From positions 1,178,001-1,242,000 of the forward strand of contig NZ_PYXG01000001.1 of NCBI RefSeq assembly GCF_003043945.1: a DNA stretch of 64,000 nt. The letters are read 5' to 3'. The notes beneath the pieces are model-generated. The model ran no database searches. It saw only the letters and a list, made by a program, of their open reading frames with translations, and was not told the origin of the DNA. Source of the stretch: Prevotella sp. oral taxon 376. GTDB taxonomy: Bacteria > Bacteroidota > Bacteroidia > Bacteroidales > Bacteroidaceae. The translations under genes were made by a program, and so were the position numbers. Shown here in pieces: positions 8,367-17,587 of the stretch; within the stretch, counting starts at the first letter, position 1; the number at the start of each line of letters is the position of its first letter.

Positions 8367-8828
8367 ATGAACACTTTAAGTTACAAGACTATTTCCGTGA
8401 ACAAGGAAACAGCTACTAAGGAGTGGGTGGTAGTGGATGCCACCGACCAGATTGTTGGTCGTCTCTGCACAAAAGTAGCCAAGTTGCTTCGCGGAAAGTA
8501 CAAGCCAAACTTCACGCCTCATGTGGACTGTGGAGACAATGTAATCATTATCAATGCCGAAAAGGTGGTTTTCACAGGTAAGAAGGAAACCGATAAGGTT
8601 TACACTCGCTATACTGGTTATCCCGGCGGTCAGCGTTTCAACACGCCGGCGGAACTTCGCACTCGTAAGAACGGTGTGGAGCGCATTCTCCGCCACGCAG
8701 TGAAAGGTATGCTGCCAAAGGGTCCTCTCGGCCGCGCTCTGCTCAAAAACCTCTATGTCTATGAAGGTTCAGAGCATCAGCAGGAAGCCCAGAAGCCAAA
8801 GTCAATCGATATTAACCAGTATAAATAA
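8367..8828 (+). CDS. rplM: 50S ribosomal protein L13
   Basis: 153 residues, normal for bacterial L13. WVVVDATDQIVGRL near the N-terminus, YTRYTGYPGG at about 70-79 and VKGMLPKGPLGR at about 111-122 are the conserved family signatures. L13 is an early 23S rRNA-binding assembly protein. First gene of the operon; rpsI starts 12 bases after its stop, the pairing conserved across bacteria. Probably feedback-regulated through its leader. Confidence 0.97.
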   Translation: MNTLSYKTISVNKETATKEWVVVDATDQIVGRLCTKVAKLLRGKYKPNFTPHVDCGDNVIIINAEKVVFTGKKETDKVYTRYTGYPGGQRFNTPAELRTRKNGVERILRHAVKGMLPKGPLGRALLKNLYVYEGSEHQQEAQKPKSIDINQYK

Positions 8829-8840
8829 TAAGGAATCAAG

Positions 8841-9227
8841 ATGGAAGTAATCAATGCAATTGGTCGCCGCAAGAGCGCTGTAGCTCGTGTATACCTTTCT
8901 GAGGGTACCGGTAAGATCACAATCAATAAGAGGGATATCACCGTATTCTTCCCATCAGCAATCCTGCAGTATGTGGTTAAGCAGCCACTGCAGCTGCTTG
9001 AGGTTGCTGAGAAATATGATATCAAGGTTAATCTTGACGGCGGCGGCTATACAGGACAGAGCCAGGCTCTTCGCCTCGCCATTGCCCGCGCACTCGTCAA
9101 GGTGAACGCAGAAGATAAGAAACAGCTGAAGGATGCAGGCTTCCTCACGCGCGACTCTCGTGCCGTTGAGCGTAAGAAGCCGGGTCAGCCCAAGGCTCGC
9201 CGCCGCTTCCAGTTCAGTAAGCGTTAA
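8841..9227 (+). CDS. rpsI: 30S ribosomal protein S9
   Basis: 128 residues ending in the invariant RRRFQFSKR tail that reaches the P-site tRNA anticodon in the ribosome. IGRRKSAVARVYL at the N-terminus and GGGYTGQSQALRLAIARAL at about 67-85 are diagnostic for S9. It lies directly downstream of rplM and is presumably cotranscribed. Confidence 0.97.
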   Translation: MEVINAIGRRKSAVARVYLSEGTGKITINKRDITVFFPSAILQYVVKQPLQLLEVAEKYDIKVNLDGGGYTGQSQALRLAIARALVKVNAEDKKQLKDAGFLTRDSRAVERKKPGQPKARRRFQFSKR

Positions 9228-9394
9228 TATCCTGTGGGGTCGGAGCGTGGCGCCGCCGCCTTCGCCCGGCATGATAAACTGAACTGTCGTTTAGTATCTA
9301 AATCCGTGCGACTCGCTTTCCGTGCGATTACCCATGGATTGATTCTGAGCAAATAGAATTAAAAGGAAAGTGAACAATTAAAAAGAAAGAAGAA
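9228..9394 (+). promoter_or_regulatory. Intergenic leader region before rpsB
   Basis: 167 bases between rpsI and rpsB without an open reading frame. It holds a GC-rich segment (GGCGCCGCCGCC), then AAACTGAACTGTCGTTTAG, then CCGTGCGACTCGC and CCATGGATTG. CCGTGCG and CCATGGAT also occur in the same order in the rplM leader. A regulatory leader for S2/EF-Ts synthesis is possible, but no consensus promoter is seen. Confidence 0.35.
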
Positions 9395-10270
9395 ATGTCA
9401 AGAACAAATTTCGACCAGTTACTTCAGGCAGGGTGCCACTTTGGCCACCTCCGCCGCAAGTGGAATCCAGCTATGGCTCCCTATATCTTCATGGAGCGCA
9501 ATGGCATTCATATCATCGACCTGAATAAGACGGTAGCTAAAATCGACGAGGCTGCCGAGGCTTTGAAGGGCATCGCTAAGTCAGGAAAGAAAATCCTGTT
9601 TGTCGCTACTAAAAAACAAGCCAAGGAGATTGTGGCTGACAAGGCCACTTCCGTTAACATGCCTTATGTAATCGAGCGTTGGCCGGGCGGTATGCTCACC
9701 AATTTCCCTACCATCCGCAAGGCTGTTAAGAAGATGACAAACATCGATAAGCTGATGAACGACGGCACTTTTGCCAACCTCTCAAAGCGCGAGCTGCTGC
9801 AGATTACCCGCCAGCGCGCCAAGTTGGAGAAGAACCTTGGCTCAATTGCCGACCTGACACGCCTTCCTTCCGCGCTCTTCGTGGTGGATGTCATGAAAGA
9901 GCATATTGCCGTGAAGGAGGCCGTTCGTCTGGGCATCCCCGTATTTGCGATGGTGGATACGAACTCAAACCCGAGTGATATCGACTATGTTATCCCGGCT
10001 AACGACGACGCAAAGGACTCTATTGAGGTTGTCCTGAATGCTTGCTGCGCTGCCATTGCGGAAGGTCTTGAGGAGCGTAAGGCAGAAAAAGCTGACGAAA
10101 AAGCCGCTAATGAGCAGAGCGAAGAGGTTGCCGACGAAAAGCCGAAGCGTGCCCGCCGTGCCCGCAAGGAAGTTCCCGTGGAGGAGGCTCCTAAGGCTGA
10201 GGAACCGGTAGAGGCTGCCGTGGAGGAAGAGGCTCCTGCCGCAGAGGAGGAAGCTCCTGCCGCAGAGTAA
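9395..10270 (+). CDS. rpsB: 30S ribosomal protein S2
   Basis: 291 residues. The core (1 to ~230) has LLQAGCHFGHLRRKWNP, YIFMERNGIHIIDL, ERWPGGMLTNF and the AIPVFAMVDTNSNP-type segment of S2, here LGIPVFAMVDTNSNP. After about residue 230 comes a ~60-residue low-complexity tail, first basic (PKRARRARKE) then a Glu/Ala/Pro repeat (EAPAAEEEAPAAE). The tail makes it longer than E. coli S2 (241). Such charged extensions are common in Bacteroidetes S2 and are probably disordered. rpsB-tsf is a conserved pair; 38 bases separate them. Confidence 0.96.
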   Translation: MSRTNFDQLLQAGCHFGHLRRKWNPAMAPYIFMERNGIHIIDLNKTVAKIDEAAEALKGIAKSGKKILFVATKKQAKEIVADKATSVNMPYVIERWPGGMLTNFPTIRKAVKKMTNIDKLMNDGTFANLSKRELLQITRQRAKLEKNLGSIADLTRLPSALFVVDVMKEHIAVKEAVRLGIPVFAMVDTNSNPSDIDYVIPANDDAKDSIEVVLNACCAAIAEGLEERKAEKADEKAANEQSEEVADEKPKRARRARKEVPVEEAPKAEEPVEAAVEEEAPAAEEEAPAAE

Positions 10271-10308
10271 TTTTATTAATTTCATATTAAATATTAATTT
10301 TCAAGAAA

Positions 10309-11307
10309 ATGGCTGTTTCTATAGAAGATATTAAGAAGCTCCGCGCTATGACCGGCGCGGGACTTGCTGATGTAAAGAAGGCCCTGACAGAGGCTGAAGG
10401 CGATTTTGACAAGGCTAAGGACCTTCTCCGTGAGCGTGGTCTTGCCATTGCCGCAAAGCGTTCTGACCGTGAGACTTCAAATGGTTGCGTACTCGTTAAG
10501 AATGTTGATGGCTTCGCCGCGACGCTCGCCTTGAAATGTGAGACCGACTTCGTGGCTAACGGGAAGGACTTCATCCAGCTTACAAGTGATATTCTGGATG
10601 CTGCCATCGCCGCTAAGGCCCATACCCTCGACGAGGTGAAAGAGCTGGTGCTGGCTGATGGGCAGAAAGTTCAGGATGCCGTTACGCATCGCTCTGGTAT
10701 CACCGGGGAAAAGATGGAACTTGACGGATATCATGTCCTCGAAGGTGCCAATATCGAGATTTACGACCACATGGGCAAGCATACGCTTTGCACCATGGTT
10801 CAGCTCAACAAGAATCTTCCCGAGGCAGGGCACAAGATTGCCATGCAGGTGGCCGCTATGAAGCCGGTTGCCCTTGACGAGGCTTCCGTTCCGCAGTCTG
10901 TTAAGGATGAGGAACTGAAGGTCGCCATTGAGAAGACGAAAGAGGAACAGGTGGAGAAAGCGGTCTTCAACGCCATCAAGAAGGCTGGCATCAATGCTAA
11001 TCTCGTGGACTCTGACGACCACATCGAGAGCAATATCGCTAAAGGCTGGCTGACCCGCGAGGACGCCGATAAGGCGCGTGAGATCCGGGCGACGGTGGCT
11101 GCGGAGAAGGCTGCCAACCTCCCCGAGCAGATGATTCAGAATATCGCAAAGGGTCGTATGGCCAAGTTCTTCAAGGATAATTGCCTTGTTGACCAAGAGT
11201 TCCAGTTCGGGGATGGCGACAAGGCAAGCGTTAACGAGTGGCTCAAGCATCAGGATAAGGAGGCTGCCATCGTAGCTTACACGCGCTTTACGCTCGCTTC
11301 CGAATAA
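10309..11307 (+). CDS. tsf: Translation elongation factor Ts
   Basis: 332 residues. The N-terminal UBA-like domain begins VSIEDIKKLRAMTGAGLADVKKAL. The family hallmark CETDFVA is at about 78-84. HMGKHTLCTMVQL and MQVAAMKP mark the core subdomains. It recycles EF-Tu-GDP by nucleotide exchange in the cytosol. Longer than the 283-residue E. coli protein owing to an insertion before the C-terminal part, as is usual in Bacteroidetes. The operon ends at a strong terminator 66 bases downstream. Confidence 0.96.
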   Translation: MAVSIEDIKKLRAMTGAGLADVKKALTEAEGDFDKAKDLLRERGLAIAAKRSDRETSNGCVLVKNVDGFAATLALKCETDFVANGKDFIQLTSDILDAAIAAKAHTLDEVKELVLADGQKVQDAVTHRSGITGEKMELDGYHVLEGANIEIYDHMGKHTLCTMVQLNKNLPEAGHKIAMQVAAMKPVALDEASVPQSVKDEELKVAIEKTKEEQVEKAVFNAIKKAGINANLVDSDDHIESNIAKGWLTREDADKAREIRATVAAEKAANLPEQMIQNIAKGRMAKFFKDNCLVDQEFQFGDGDKASVNEWLKHQDKEAAIVAYTRFTLASE

Positions 11308-11373
11308 TCGAGGGCGATGAGACAATTGCCTTGATGGTCTTGTTCCATCAAGCTGTCAGGTATAGATTATATT

Positions 11374-11414
11374 GAGAGGGGCTATCGGAAACATCCCGAT
11401 AGCCCCTCTCTTTG
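11374..11414 (+). terminator. Terminator after tsf
   Basis: GAGAGGGGCTATCGG pairs with CCGATAGCCCCTCTC around an 8-base loop (AAACATC), followed by TTTGTT. This is a very stable hairpin. The rest of 11415-11719 shows no gene. Confidence 0.9.
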
Positions 11415-11719
11415 TTAAGAGTTCGGTGGTCGATTAACCTTCATGTTCCATCTATAAGGGGTCTACATTACCTATTTTATTCATAAAGGCATCGGGCGCC
11501 TCTGGGCAATAGGCATCTTCTTTTCTTCCCGTATCTGTCTCTAAATCGGTAACTTGTAGACTGAAAACCGATATAAAAGTTTTCATTTTTAAAAACTTTA
11601 AATGTAAATAATTCAGAAAAGTTTCCCGTTTTATTTTGTAATATGCTGAAAATTAGAGAGTTGACAATATTTAACACTTAAAAAGTTTTCCAAAAGTATC
11701 ATCTTATCTAATAATTTAT

Positions 11720-11727
11720 TATCTTTG
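11720..11727 (+). promoter_or_regulatory. -7 box of the nrdDG promoter
   Basis: TATCTTTG matches TAnnTTTG and lies 87 bases upstream of nrdD in an AT-rich region. No NrdR box pair was recognised by eye. Confidence 0.6.
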
Positions 11728-11813
11728 CAGAGCAGTTCGCAATTCTCTTTGAGGGCGACTAACATGAGAAAGGATAATCAACTGATAAAACCGGAAACTA
11801 AATAATTTAAGAA

Positions 11814-14048
11814 ATGATACAGACTGTTGTAAAGCGTGATGGACGCATTGTAGGGTTCAACGAGCAGAAAATTCAAGCGGCTGTCCGTAAGGCTATGCTC
11901 CACACGGAAAAAGGAGAAGACGAGGTGCTGTTGGAGCGCATTACCGACCATATTGCCTTCCATGGTAAGTCGCAGATGAGTGTCGAGGACATCCAGGACG
12001 CCGTCGAGGTAGAACTCATGAAGAGTTCTCGCAAGGATGTGGCACAGAAATACATCCAATACCGAAACCAGCGCTCCATTGCCCGTAAGGCCAAGACCCG
12101 TGATGTGTTTCTTGACATCGTGAATATCAAGAACAACGACATCACTCGCGAGAATGCCAATATGAACGCGGACACGCCCGCGGGCATGATGATGAAGTTT
12201 GCTTCGGAGACCACAAAGCCTTTCGTGGACGACTATCTCTTGTCGGAGGAGGTGCGCGAGGCGGTGGACGGCAACTATATTCATATCCATGACAAGGACT
12301 ATTACCCCACGAAATCGCTCACATGCGTGCAGCATCCGCTGGATAATATCCTTCAGCACGGTTTTACGGCTGGTCATGGGAGCAGTCGTCCGGCAAAACG
12401 CATCGAGACGGCAGCCGTTCTGGCTTGTATCTCCCTTGAGACCTGCCAGAATGAGATGCATGGTGGGCAGGCTATTCCGGCCTTCGACTTCTATCTTGCG
12501 CCTTATGTCCGCCTCAGCTATATCGAAGAAGTGAAGAAGCTGGAACAACTTTCGGGTATGAAGCTCGGGCACCTTTATGAGGTGGAAATCGATGATTATG
12601 AGGAGAAACCGTGTGAAGGACTTGAGGGAGAGGATCGTCTGAAGCAGCATGCCATCAACATGACCGTTCATCGCGTGCATCAGGCCATGGAAGCCTTCAT
12701 CCACAATATGAATACCATCCATTCCCGTGGTGGCAACCAAGTCGTGTTTTCGAGTATCAACTATGGTACGGACACCTCGGCCGAAGGGCGTTGCATCATG
12801 CGCGAAATCCTGCGCTCTACCTACAACGGAGTGGGCAACGGCGAGACGGCCATCTTCCCCATCCAGATATGGAAGAAGAAGCGAGGCGTTAACTATCTGC
12901 CTTCCGACCGCAACTATGACCTCTATCAGATGGCCTGTAAGGTAACGGCACGCCGATTCTTCCCCAACTTCCTGAACCTTGACGCAAGTTTCAACCTCAA
13001 CGAAAAGTGGCGTGCCGATGACCCGGAAAGATACAAGTGGGAGGTGGCGACGATGGGATGCCGCACCCGGGTATTTGAAAATCGTTTCGGCCAGAAGACC
13101 AGTATTGCCCGAGGAAACCTGAGTTTTACGACCATCAACATCGTCAAGATTGCCATTGAGTGCATGAATATCAAGAGTAGAGAGGAGCGTGTCAATACCT
13201 TCTTTGCCAAGCTCGACCACATGCTTGAGATTACCGCCAAGCAACTCGACGAGCGTTTCCAGTTCCAGAAGACAGCCTTTGCCAAGCAGTTTCCCCTGCT
13301 CATGCAGTATCTCTGGGTCGATTGCGACAAGCTGAAGCCCGAGGACACCATCGAGTCGGTCATCAACCAAGGCACTCTCGGCATCGGTTTCATCGGATTG
13401 GCTGAATGTCTGAAGGTCCTCGTGGGCAAGCATCATGGTGAGAGCGATCAGGCTCAGGAACTCGGACTGCGTATCGTTACCTATATGCGCGACCGTGTGA
13501 ATGAGTTCTCGGAGCGCTATCAGCATAACTACTCCGTGCTTGCGACGCCAGCCGAAGGCCTGAGCGGTAAGTTCACGAAGAAGGATCGGAAAGAGTTCGG
13601 AGTAATCCCTGGGGTTACGGATCGCGACTACTATACCAATTCCAACCATGTGCCTGTTTACTATAAGTGCTCCGCGCTTCATAAAGCACAGGTGGAGGCT
13701 CCTTATCACAACCTCACCCGTGGTGGTCATATCTTCTATGTGGAGATAGACGGCGACGCTACCCACAACCCTGATGTCATCATGAATGTGGTGGATATGA
13801 TGGATAAGTACGACATGGGATACGGGAGCGTCAACCACAACCGTACTCGCTGCATGAACTGCGGCTATGAGACGGCCAAGGACATCAAGGTCTGTCCAAA
13901 ATGCGAAAGCACCTATATTGACCGTCTGCAGCGTATCACGGGCTACCTCGTGGGCACTACCGACCGCTGGAACAGCGGCAAGCTGGCAGAGTTGAAAGAC
14001 CGCGTTACTCATATCCAAGGACCGGAATACTCCTCTGAAACCAAATGA
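11814..14048 (+). CDS. nrdD: Anaerobic (class III) ribonucleoside-triphosphate reductase
   Basis: 744 residues. It makes deoxyribonucleotides in strict anaerobes with a glycyl radical. An ATP-cone allosteric domain occupies residues ~1-95 (VVKRDGRIVGFNEQKI). The catalytic ten-stranded barrel includes NINMTVHR-like and GGNQVVFSS segments. A zinc site is formed by RCMNCGYE and CPKCES at about 680-697. The glycyl-radical loop RITGYLVGT lies near residue 710. The last codons overlap nrdG by 4 bases (ATGA), giving translational coupling to its activase. No aerobic reductase gene is nearby. Confidence 0.96.
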   Translation: MIQTVVKRDGRIVGFNEQKIQAAVRKAMLHTEKGEDEVLLERITDHIAFHGKSQMSVEDIQDAVEVELMKSSRKDVAQKYIQYRNQRSIARKAKTRDVFLDIVNIKNNDITRENANMNADTPAGMMMKFASETTKPFVDDYLLSEEVREAVDGNYIHIHDKDYYPTKSLTCVQHPLDNILQHGFTAGHGSSRPAKRIETAAVLACISLETCQNEMHGGQAIPAFDFYLAPYVRLSYIEEVKKLEQLSGMKLGHLYEVEIDDYEEKPCEGLEGEDRLKQHAINMTVHRVHQAMEAFIHNMNTIHSRGGNQVVFSSINYGTDTSAEGRCIMREILRSTYNGVGNGETAIFPIQIWKKKRGVNYLPSDRNYDLYQMACKVTARRFFPNFLNLDASFNLNEKWRADDPERYKWEVATMGCRTRVFENRFGQKTSIARGNLSFTTINIVKIAIECMNIKSREERVNTFFAKLDHMLEITAKQLDERFQFQKTAFAKQFPLLMQYLWVDCDKLKPEDTIESVINQGTLGIGFIGLAECLKVLVGKHHGESDQAQELGLRIVTYMRDRVNEFSERYQHNYSVLATPAEGLSGKFTKKDRKEFGVIPGVTDRDYYTNSNHVPVYYKCSALHKAQVEAPYHNLTRGGHIFYVEIDGDATHNPDVIMNVVDMMDKYDMGYGSVNHNRTRCMNCGYETAKDIKVCPKCESTYIDRLQRITGYLVGTTDRWNSGKLAELKDRVTHIQGPEYSSETK

Positions 14049-14545
14049 TCTCAGTATTGGATATCATACACGACACGATGGTGGACGGTCCCGGATTCAG
14101 GACCTCCATCTATTGTGCGGGCTGTCCGAATGCCTGCCCGGGCTGCCACAACCCGTTGTCGTGGGATATCAGGCATGGGCATGAGATGTCGACGGAGCAG
14201 ATGATGGCTGAAATTGAGAGCGATCCGTTTGCCAATGTAACTTTCTCGGGCGGAGACCCAATGTTCCAACCGGAAGGTTTCACCGAGTTGGCGCAGGCTA
14301 TCAAGTCGCAGACTCAGAAGACTATCTGGTGTTTTTCAGGCTTCATTTTTGAGGTATTGTTGAAGAATCCTCGGCAGAAGAATCTCCTTCAGCTTGTGGA
14401 TGTTCTTGTGGATGGACCTTTCGTGAAGTCGCTGCGGGATGAAGATCTGGTCTTCAGGGGCAGTAGCAACCAGCGTATCCTTGATGTTCCGAAGTCGCTT
14501 AAGACAGGGAACCCCGTGCTCTACGAATTCAATCTGGGATTATAA
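14045..14545 (+). CDS. nrdG: Anaerobic ribonucleotide reductase-activating protein
   Basis: 166 residues, a radical-SAM activase that installs the glycyl radical on NrdD. Its iron-sulfur cluster motif is CPNACPGC at about residues 30-37, with a further Cys just before it (YCAG). DGPGFRTSIY precedes the motif, and VTFSGGDPMFQ (the GGE-like SAM site) follows at about 63-73. The length is normal (E. coli 154). It starts inside the nrdD stop. Confidence 0.95.
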   Translation: MISVLDIIHDTMVDGPGFRTSIYCAGCPNACPGCHNPLSWDIRHGHEMSTEQMMAEIESDPFANVTFSGGDPMFQPEGFTELAQAIKSQTQKTIWCFSGFIFEVLLKNPRQKNLLQLVDVLVDGPFVKSLRDEDLVFRGSSNQRILDVPKSLKTGNPVLYEFNLGL

Positions 14546-14601
14546 GGAATGTGAGTTCGATATAAGAAAAAGTTCTAAAAAGTTGTAGAAGCGAAATATA
14601 G

Positions 14602-14648
14602 AAGTGCGCCCCCAAAGTTTTGTGTCTAACTTTTGGGGCGCACTTTAT
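14602..14648 (+). terminator. Terminator after nrdG
   Basis: AAGTGCGCCCCCAAAG and CTTTTGGGGCGCACTT form a long stem around TTTTGTGTCTAA, followed by TATTCC. It separates nrdDG from the AT-rich locus. Confidence 0.8.
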
Positions 14649-14730
14649 TCCTGTGGGTAAGATATTCGGATATGCTAAATTAACGAAAAAATAATAATTT
14701 TTAGGTATTGTAAGGAATTCTCGTTTTATC

Positions 14731-14738
14731 TATATTTG
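14731..14738 (+). promoter_or_regulatory. -7 box for the TonB-receptor locus
   Basis: TATATTTG matches TAnnTTTG, with TTG at 14708-14710 20 bases upstream. It lies 37 bases before the receptor start. Confidence 0.6.
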
Positions 14739-14774
14739 TAACAAAATTAGTTACCCTTTCAGATAAAGGTAAAA

Positions 14775-17570
14775 ATGAAGTTCAGACAAGCTGTTTTTCT
14801 GATATTGTGCGTATTGGCTACAAGTATCAGAGCGCAAAATTATGTTGTGATAAACGGTTCCATAACCGATGACGCCGACGGCGAAACCTTGCCCAACGCT
14901 ACAGTCTCGTTTCGTGGTCATCGTTCCTATTCCACTCTTGCCGATGCCAACGGGCATTATTCTCTGAAAATCGTGGCCGGCGAATCGTATGCTCTTACCG
15001 TATCGTATGTAGGTTACAATACATATCGGCGTAAGGTCTCCTACATGTCGAACGCTACACTGAATGTGCGTATGAAGAGTAATCTGCAGTTGCAGGAGGT
15101 AATCGTAACGGCCAAGGAAGGGCAAGGGCCCGTTACTACCTCGGTAATAGGCCGCGATGCCATGGAGCATCTGCAGCCTACGAGCATCGCGGACCTGATG
15201 GAATTGCTTCCGGGTGGTTACAGCAAAGATCCCAACATGGGGCGGGCAAACACTATCAATCTGCGCGAGACGGGCACACTCTCTTCTCTGGGCAAGACGA
15301 CATATAATAATAACTATTCGATTTCTTCGCTCGGTACGCAGTTTATCGTAGATGGGGCACCCATCAATACCGACGCGAACCTGCAGTTCTCGCCTTTAAG
15401 CGACACACAGCAGCTGAATACGGGGTCTTCGGCCGAAAATTCTCGGAATATAACCAACAAGGGAGTAGATATGCGTACGATAGGCACGGATGATATCGAG
15501 AAAGTGGAAGTGGTGCGCGGAATTCCCTCGGTGGAGTACGGGAATCTGACGAGCGGTATCGTAAATATACATAAGATACGAAAGGCTATGCCTCTAACCT
15601 TGCGTTTCAAGGCTGACGGATACAGCAAGTTGGTGTCTGTAGGCAAGGGCGTGAGTCTGGATGTCGATGGCAAAAGTGTACTGAATCTGGACTTTGGATA
15701 CCTCGATTCGAAGATAGATCCTACCGACAATCTCGAGAATTACAAGCGACTCAATGCTTCGTTGCGGTATACATTGCGTAGGAAAAGAGAAAGGTTCGAT
15801 TGGAACTGGAATTCGGGTCTGGATTATACAGGGTCTTTCGATAACAGCAAGCGAGATCCCGATCTCAATTACGGACATATCGACGAATATCGAAGCCATT
15901 ATAACCGGATGGCGTTCACGAACAGTGTATCATTGAATTGGCCCAAAAGTATTTTCAGGCAGTTAGAGGTAAACAGTTCGGTGAGTCTTCAACTTGACCG
16001 TTTGCATGAAAAAAGACTGGTAGCGCCGCAGCGTTACGGCATAGTGCCCACTAATTACGACGACGGGGAACACGAGGCAGAGGCCGTGTATGCCGAATAT
16101 GTGGCAGACTATCTAAGCGATGGAAAACCTTTTAACGCCTTTTTCAAGGCCAAAGGACTGTTGCTGCTGAATCTCCGAAAAGTGGTAGAGAACAAAACAA
16201 AGTTCGGACTTCATTGGGATTATACCAAGAATTACGGTAATGGACAGGTGTACGACCTACGGCGCCCGTTGAGCATCAACGGTTGGTCCTCTCGTCCACG
16301 TCGTTATAAAGACATACCCGGGCTGCAGAATCTGTCGGCTTTTTTAGAAGAAAATCTCGATATCCATGCCAGAAATAGTTTGATAAAACTCATGCTGGGC
16401 ACCCGTTTTAATACGATTCCGGGGCTGGACCGAAAGTTTCAGTTGCAGGGAAAGGTTTATGTAGACCCCCGTTTCAATCTGAGCTGGCGCTTGCCCTACA
16501 TCACATTGGGCGACCACCCGTTGCGGATAACGCTTAATGGAGGATGGGGACTTACCACCAAGAATCCGACGCTGAACTATCTGTATCCCGATCTATATTA
16601 TAGCAATTTCATAGAAATGGTTTATTACGATACGAAGAATCCCGAGCAAGACAGCCGCTTTGTGGTTATGAGTTACAAGCAAGACCCTACTAACTATGCT
16701 CTCAGACCGGCCCGTAATCATAAATGGGAGCTGCGTCTGGATTTGGACTGGAATGAGAACTCTCTTTCTGTAGACTATTTCAGAGAAACGATGAACGATG
16801 GTTTTCGTTATAGTCGCATTTATGGCGTGTACGATTATAAGGATTACGACGAGTCGAAAATGGCAGCAGGAGTAGATTGGCATACTGTTCCTTATGTGGA
16901 AAAGCGAGTGCTCGACGGTTATCAGCAGTCGTCGAATGGCAGTAAACTTGTAAAGCAGGGTATTGAACTTCAGTATACATCGGCTCGTATTCGTCCCCTG
17001 CGTACACGCATCAATATCAGTGGTGCTTGGTTTCATACTACCTATACCAATAGCCAACCTATGTTCGATCCCGTAACGACCGTCATTAACAACCAGCAGG
17101 TATCGGATAAATATGTGGGACTGTATGATTGGAATGATGGTAGGGTGAACGACCGATTGAACACAAACTTCACTTTTGATACGCAAATACCCGAGTGGGG
17201 CTTTATCTTTACCACATCGGCACAATTTATGTGGCTGGTAAAAACTAAGTTGCAAGACAAAAACGGGTATCCAATAGGCTATGTATCCTCGGTCGACGGT
17301 CAGCTGCATCCTTACACAAAGGCGGAAGAGGAAGATATATATCTTAAGCAATTGGTCAGGCAATATAGTGATACGCAATTCAAGCCGTTTACTGTTCCCA
17401 TGTCAATGATTATTAATCTGAAAGCGACAAAGAACATAGGTAAATATATCAAATTGAGCTTCTTTGCTAATAAGATCCTTGATTATCTACCCGACTACAA
17501 TTCAGGCGGGCGTATTGTGCGCCGTAATGCTTCTCCCTATTTCGGAGTGGAAGCCAATCTGAAAATTTAA
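14775..17570 (+). CDS. TonB-dependent outer-membrane receptor with carboxypeptidase-like N-domain
   Basis: 931 residues. A signal peptide (residues 1-20, ending IRAQ) is followed by a CarboxypepD_reg beta-sandwich at about 23-110 (GSITDDADGETLPNATV, then LTVSYVGYNTYRRKV). Next come the LQEVIVTAKE linker and a plug domain at about 118-270. In the plug, FIVDGAPINTDANLQF and VEVVRGIPSVEYGNLTSGIVNI are textbook receptor signatures. The rest is a large barrel ending YFGVEANLKI. It imports a TonB-energised substrate across the outer membrane; no SusD partner follows, so this is not a classical polysaccharide-utilisation pair. First gene of an AT-rich four-gene unit with barrel and lipoprotein partners. 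Substrate unknown; metal or cofactor uptake is one possibility. Confidence 0.88.
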   Translation: MKFRQAVFLILCVLATSIRAQNYVVINGSITDDADGETLPNATVSFRGHRSYSTLADANGHYSLKIVAGESYALTVSYVGYNTYRRKVSYMSNATLNVRMKSNLQLQEVIVTAKEGQGPVTTSVIGRDAMEHLQPTSIADLMELLPGGYSKDPNMGRANTINLRETGTLSSLGKTTYNNNYSISSLGTQFIVDGAPINTDANLQFSPLSDTQQLNTGSSAENSRNITNKGVDMRTIGTDDIEKVEVVRGIPSVEYGNLTSGIVNIHKIRKAMPLTLRFKADGYSKLVSVGKGVSLDVDGKSVLNLDFGYLDSKIDPTDNLENYKRLNASLRYTLRRKRERFDWNWNSGLDYTGSFDNSKRDPDLNYGHIDEYRSHYNRMAFTNSVSLNWPKSIFRQLEVNSSVSLQLDRLHEKRLVAPQRYGIVPTNYDDGEHEAEAVYAEYVADYLSDGKPFNAFFKAKGLLLLNLRKVVENKTKFGLHWDYTKNYGNGQVYDLRRPLSINGWSSRPRRYKDIPGLQNLSAFLEENLDIHARNSLIKLMLGTRFNTIPGLDRKFQLQGKVYVDPRFNLSWRLPYITLGDHPLRITLNGGWGLTTKNPTLNYLYPDLYYSNFIEMVYYDTKNPEQDSRFVVMSYKQDPTNYALRPARNHKWELRLDLDWNENSLSVDYFRETMNDGFRYSRIYGVYDYKDYDESKMAAGVDWHTVPYVEKRVLDGYQQSSNGSKLVKQGIELQYTSARIRPLRTRINISGAWFHTTYTNSQPMFDPVTTVINNQQVSDKYVGLYDWNDGRVNDRLNTNFTFDTQIPEWGFIFTTSAQFMWLVKTKLQDKNGYPIGYVSSVDGQLHPYTKAEEEDIYLKQLVRQYSDTQFKPFTVPMSMIINLKATKNIGKYIKLSFFANKILDYLPDYNSGGRIVRRNASPYFGVEANLKI

Positions 17571-17587
17571 CGCAATTTCCAATAAAG

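Noticed and set aside
11477..11677. 66-codon minus-strand ORF upstream of nrdD
   Set aside because: AT-rich chance frame in a promoter region, no start context or homology signal, and antisense to the nrdD leader.
11778..14018. 746-codon open frame antisense to nrdD
   Set aside because: nrdD carries every class III reductase motif on the plus strand. The antisense frame has no recognisable domain and follows from biased codon use.
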